Positions 22,878 to 24,268 of a stretch of 24,268 bases of DNA are shown here, piece after piece. The position numbers were made by a program, and so were the translations under genes. Location: contig USAL01000017.1 of the NCBI GenBank assembly GCA_900552545.1, positions 1-24,268 of the forward strand, read 5' to 3'. The notes beneath the pieces were generated by a model. That model saw only the letters and a list, made by a program, of their open reading frames with translations. It was not told the origin of the DNA and did no database searches. Positions within the stretch are counted from its first letter, which is position 1; every line of letters begins with the position of its first letter. Source of the stretch: an uncultured Sutterella sp. GTDB lineage: Bacteria; Pseudomonadota; Gammaproteobacteria; Burkholderiales; Burkholderiaceae_F.

Positions 22878-22916
22878 GGTGATTGCCCTTAGTCGTGCGA
22901 GAGCCCCGTTGAAGGC

Positions 22917-22945
22917 GTGTCAGTGCGGAAAAAATCAGCGATAAT
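22917..22945 (+). promoter_or_regulatory. Candidate sigma70 promoter of ftsZ
   Basis: GTGTCA (22917-22922) and GATAAT (22940-22945) are separated by 17 bp, matching the consensus at 4 of 6 and 5 of 6 positions. They lie about 70 nt before the ftsZ start and downstream of the ung terminator, so ftsZ appears independently transcribed. Confidence 0.5.
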
Positions 22946-23014
22946 TAAGCGTTTTCCGCGGGCGGTGCGCCCCGGGTGAGTCTTGTTGTACAGATTTTAG
23001 GGAAAGAGCGAAGA

Positions 23015-24268
23015 ATGTCTTTCAATATGGTTCAGGATCAGCCTGGCACTTTCAATGCCTGCATCAAGGTGATCGGCGTGGGCGGTGGCGGCGGCAACGC
23101 CGTCGAGCACATGATCGACAAGGAAGCCCAGGGGATCACGTTCATTGCGGCCAATACGGATCAGCAGGCGCTCAATCGCTCGCGCGCCAACATCGTGATT
23201 CCGCTCGGCAAGACCGGCCTTGGCGCCGGCGCTAAGCCTGAAGTGGGCGCCATGGCCGCGCAGGAAGCCAGCGACAAGATCCGCGAGGCGCTCGAAGGCA
23301 CCCATCTGCTCTTTATCACCGCCGGCATGGGCGGCGGCACCGGCACCGGCGCTGCGCCTGTGATCGCCTCGATTGCCAAGGAGCTCGGCATTCTCACTGT
23401 GGCTGTCGTCACCAAGCCCTTTGAGTTTGAAGGCTCGCGCCGCATGCGTCAGGCGCAGGCGGGCATCGAAAACCTCAAGGACAAGGTCGACAGCCTCATC
23501 GTGATTCTCAACGACAAGCTCGAAGAAGAGGTGGGCGACGACGCCACGATGCTCGAGTGCTTTGCTGCGGCCGACGATGTGCTCTACAAGGCCTGCAACG
23601 GCATCGCTGAGATTATCCACACGCCGGGCCTCATCAACGTCGACTTCGAAGATCTTCGCACCGTCATGGGCGAGCGCGGTACGGCCATGATGGGAACGGC
23701 CACGGCTAATGGTCCGGATCGTGCGCGCCTTGCGGCCGAAAAAGCCATCGCCTGCCCGTTGCTTGAAGGTGCAAACCTTCAGGGCGCACGCGGCCTGCTC
23801 GTGTATGTCACCGCCTCGGCCGAGACGATGAGCCAGAGCGAAGTGCGTCAGGTGATGACGATCATGAAGAACTTCGTGAGCAAGGCCGCAAGCCAGAGTA
23901 TCTGTACAGCCTCCGACAACACGATTGGTGACGATCTACGTGTGACCGTGGTTGCCACCGGTCTCGATCAGCCGCTTGAGCAGGCGCAGACGGCTGCTGT
24001 CGCCCCCGACGTTTTTGGTAGCCGGGAGACAGCCCGCGGCGACATCCCGAGCTTCGGCGCGCCGCGTCCGATGCCGCGCGTGGAGCCCGCAGCAGAGCCC
24101 CCGCAGCCCGTGCAGCCTGCGCCGCGTCACGTGCAGGTGCCGCAGTTCACGCAGGGCTTTGCAAGCGCCCGCGTGCAGCCTGCCGTGCAAACGCCGGCAG
24201 CCGCGGGGGGGGCCCGCCCCCGCCAGGGGAGCGGGGGGGGGGCCGGGAGGGGACACCGGGGCGCCGAA
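23015..24268 (+). CDS. ftsZ: Cell division protein FtsZ, 3' truncated
   Basis: The frame from ATG 23015 stays open to the window end (418 codons) and encodes the tubulin-like GTPase that forms the division ring. It shows the N-terminal nucleotide loop VIGVGGGGGNAVEHMI, the tubulin signature GGGTGTG (106-112), and the T7 synergy loop NVDFED (N208, D210, D213) that triggers GTP hydrolysis. The GTPase core ends near residue 320. A Pro/Gln/Ala-rich linker follows, and the conserved C-terminal peptide that binds FtsA/ZipA is not reached. The last 60-70 nt are improbable G/C-runs and should not be trusted. The gene is preceded by ung, not ftsA, and has its own promoter. Confidence 0.95.
   Translation, partial: MSFNMVQDQPGTFNACIKVIGVGGGGGNAVEHMIDKEAQGITFIAANTDQQALNRSRANIVIPLGKTGLGAGAKPEVGAMAAQEASDKIREALEGTHLLFITAGMGGGTGTGAAPVIASIAKELGILTVAVVTKPFEFEGSRRMRQAQAGIENLKDKVDSLIVILNDKLEEEVGDDATMLECFAAADDVLYKACNGIAEIIHTPGLINVDFEDLRTVMGERGTAMMGTATANGPDRARLAAEKAIACPLLEGANLQGARGLLVYVTASAETMSQSEVRQVMTIMKNFVSKAASQSICTASDNTIGDDLRVTVVATGLDQPLEQAQTAAVAPDVFGSRETARGDIPSFGAPRPMPRVEPAAEPPQPVQPAPRHVQVPQFTQGFASARVQPAVQTPAAAGGARPRQGSGGGAGRGHRGAE

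Overview
The window reads as GC-rich chromosomal DNA of a Gram-negative betaproteobacterium. The gene order ssb / YajR-like MFS / divergent uvrA, the Burkholderia-like uracil phosphoribosyltransferase, the trpC-ung pair, and an anaerobic theme (fumarate-reductase-type cytochrome b, periplasmic FAD reductase, dicarboxylate transporter) suggest order Burkholderiales, probably a gut Sutterellaceae. That placement is inference; no rRNA is present. Both ends look like low-quality contig ends, with improbable G substitutions on the left and G-runs on the right.

Layout. 1-324: minus-strand, truncated CpxR-like response regulator. 910-5818: a four-gene plus-strand efflux operon (outer-membrane lipoprotein, MacA-like adaptor, ABC ATPase, MacB-type permease), closed by a bidirectional terminator. 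5927-7809: ssb and a YajR-like MFS transporter on the minus strand, divergent from uvrA (8111-11104). 11105-14448: an orphan, monocistronic FrdC-like dihaem cytochrome b and a DASS (SLC13) dicarboxylate transporter, each behind a long AT-rich leader carrying an FNR-type box (TTGAC-N4-ATCAA). 14704-17507: upp (minus), a LapA-domain protein and a LysR regulator. 17545-20359: a second LysR regulator divergent from a secreted FAD-dependent reductase of the flavocytochrome c / fumarate reductase superfamily, with a LysR-type box between them. 20648-20915: a minus-strand tRNA operon (Pro-Arg-His) with promoter and terminator. 21151-22834: trpC and ung. 23015-end: ftsZ, 3' truncated.

How the genes may work together. 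The most interesting part is 11105-20359. An anaerobically controlled quinol-oxidising cytochrome b lacking frdA/frdB, a dicarboxylate carrier under the same kind of FNR box, and a LysR-controlled periplasmic reductase with altered catalytic residues could form an anaerobic respiratory module for an unidentified organic acceptor. The sequence shows the genes, boxes and residue changes directly. The functional link between the three genes is a hypothesis.
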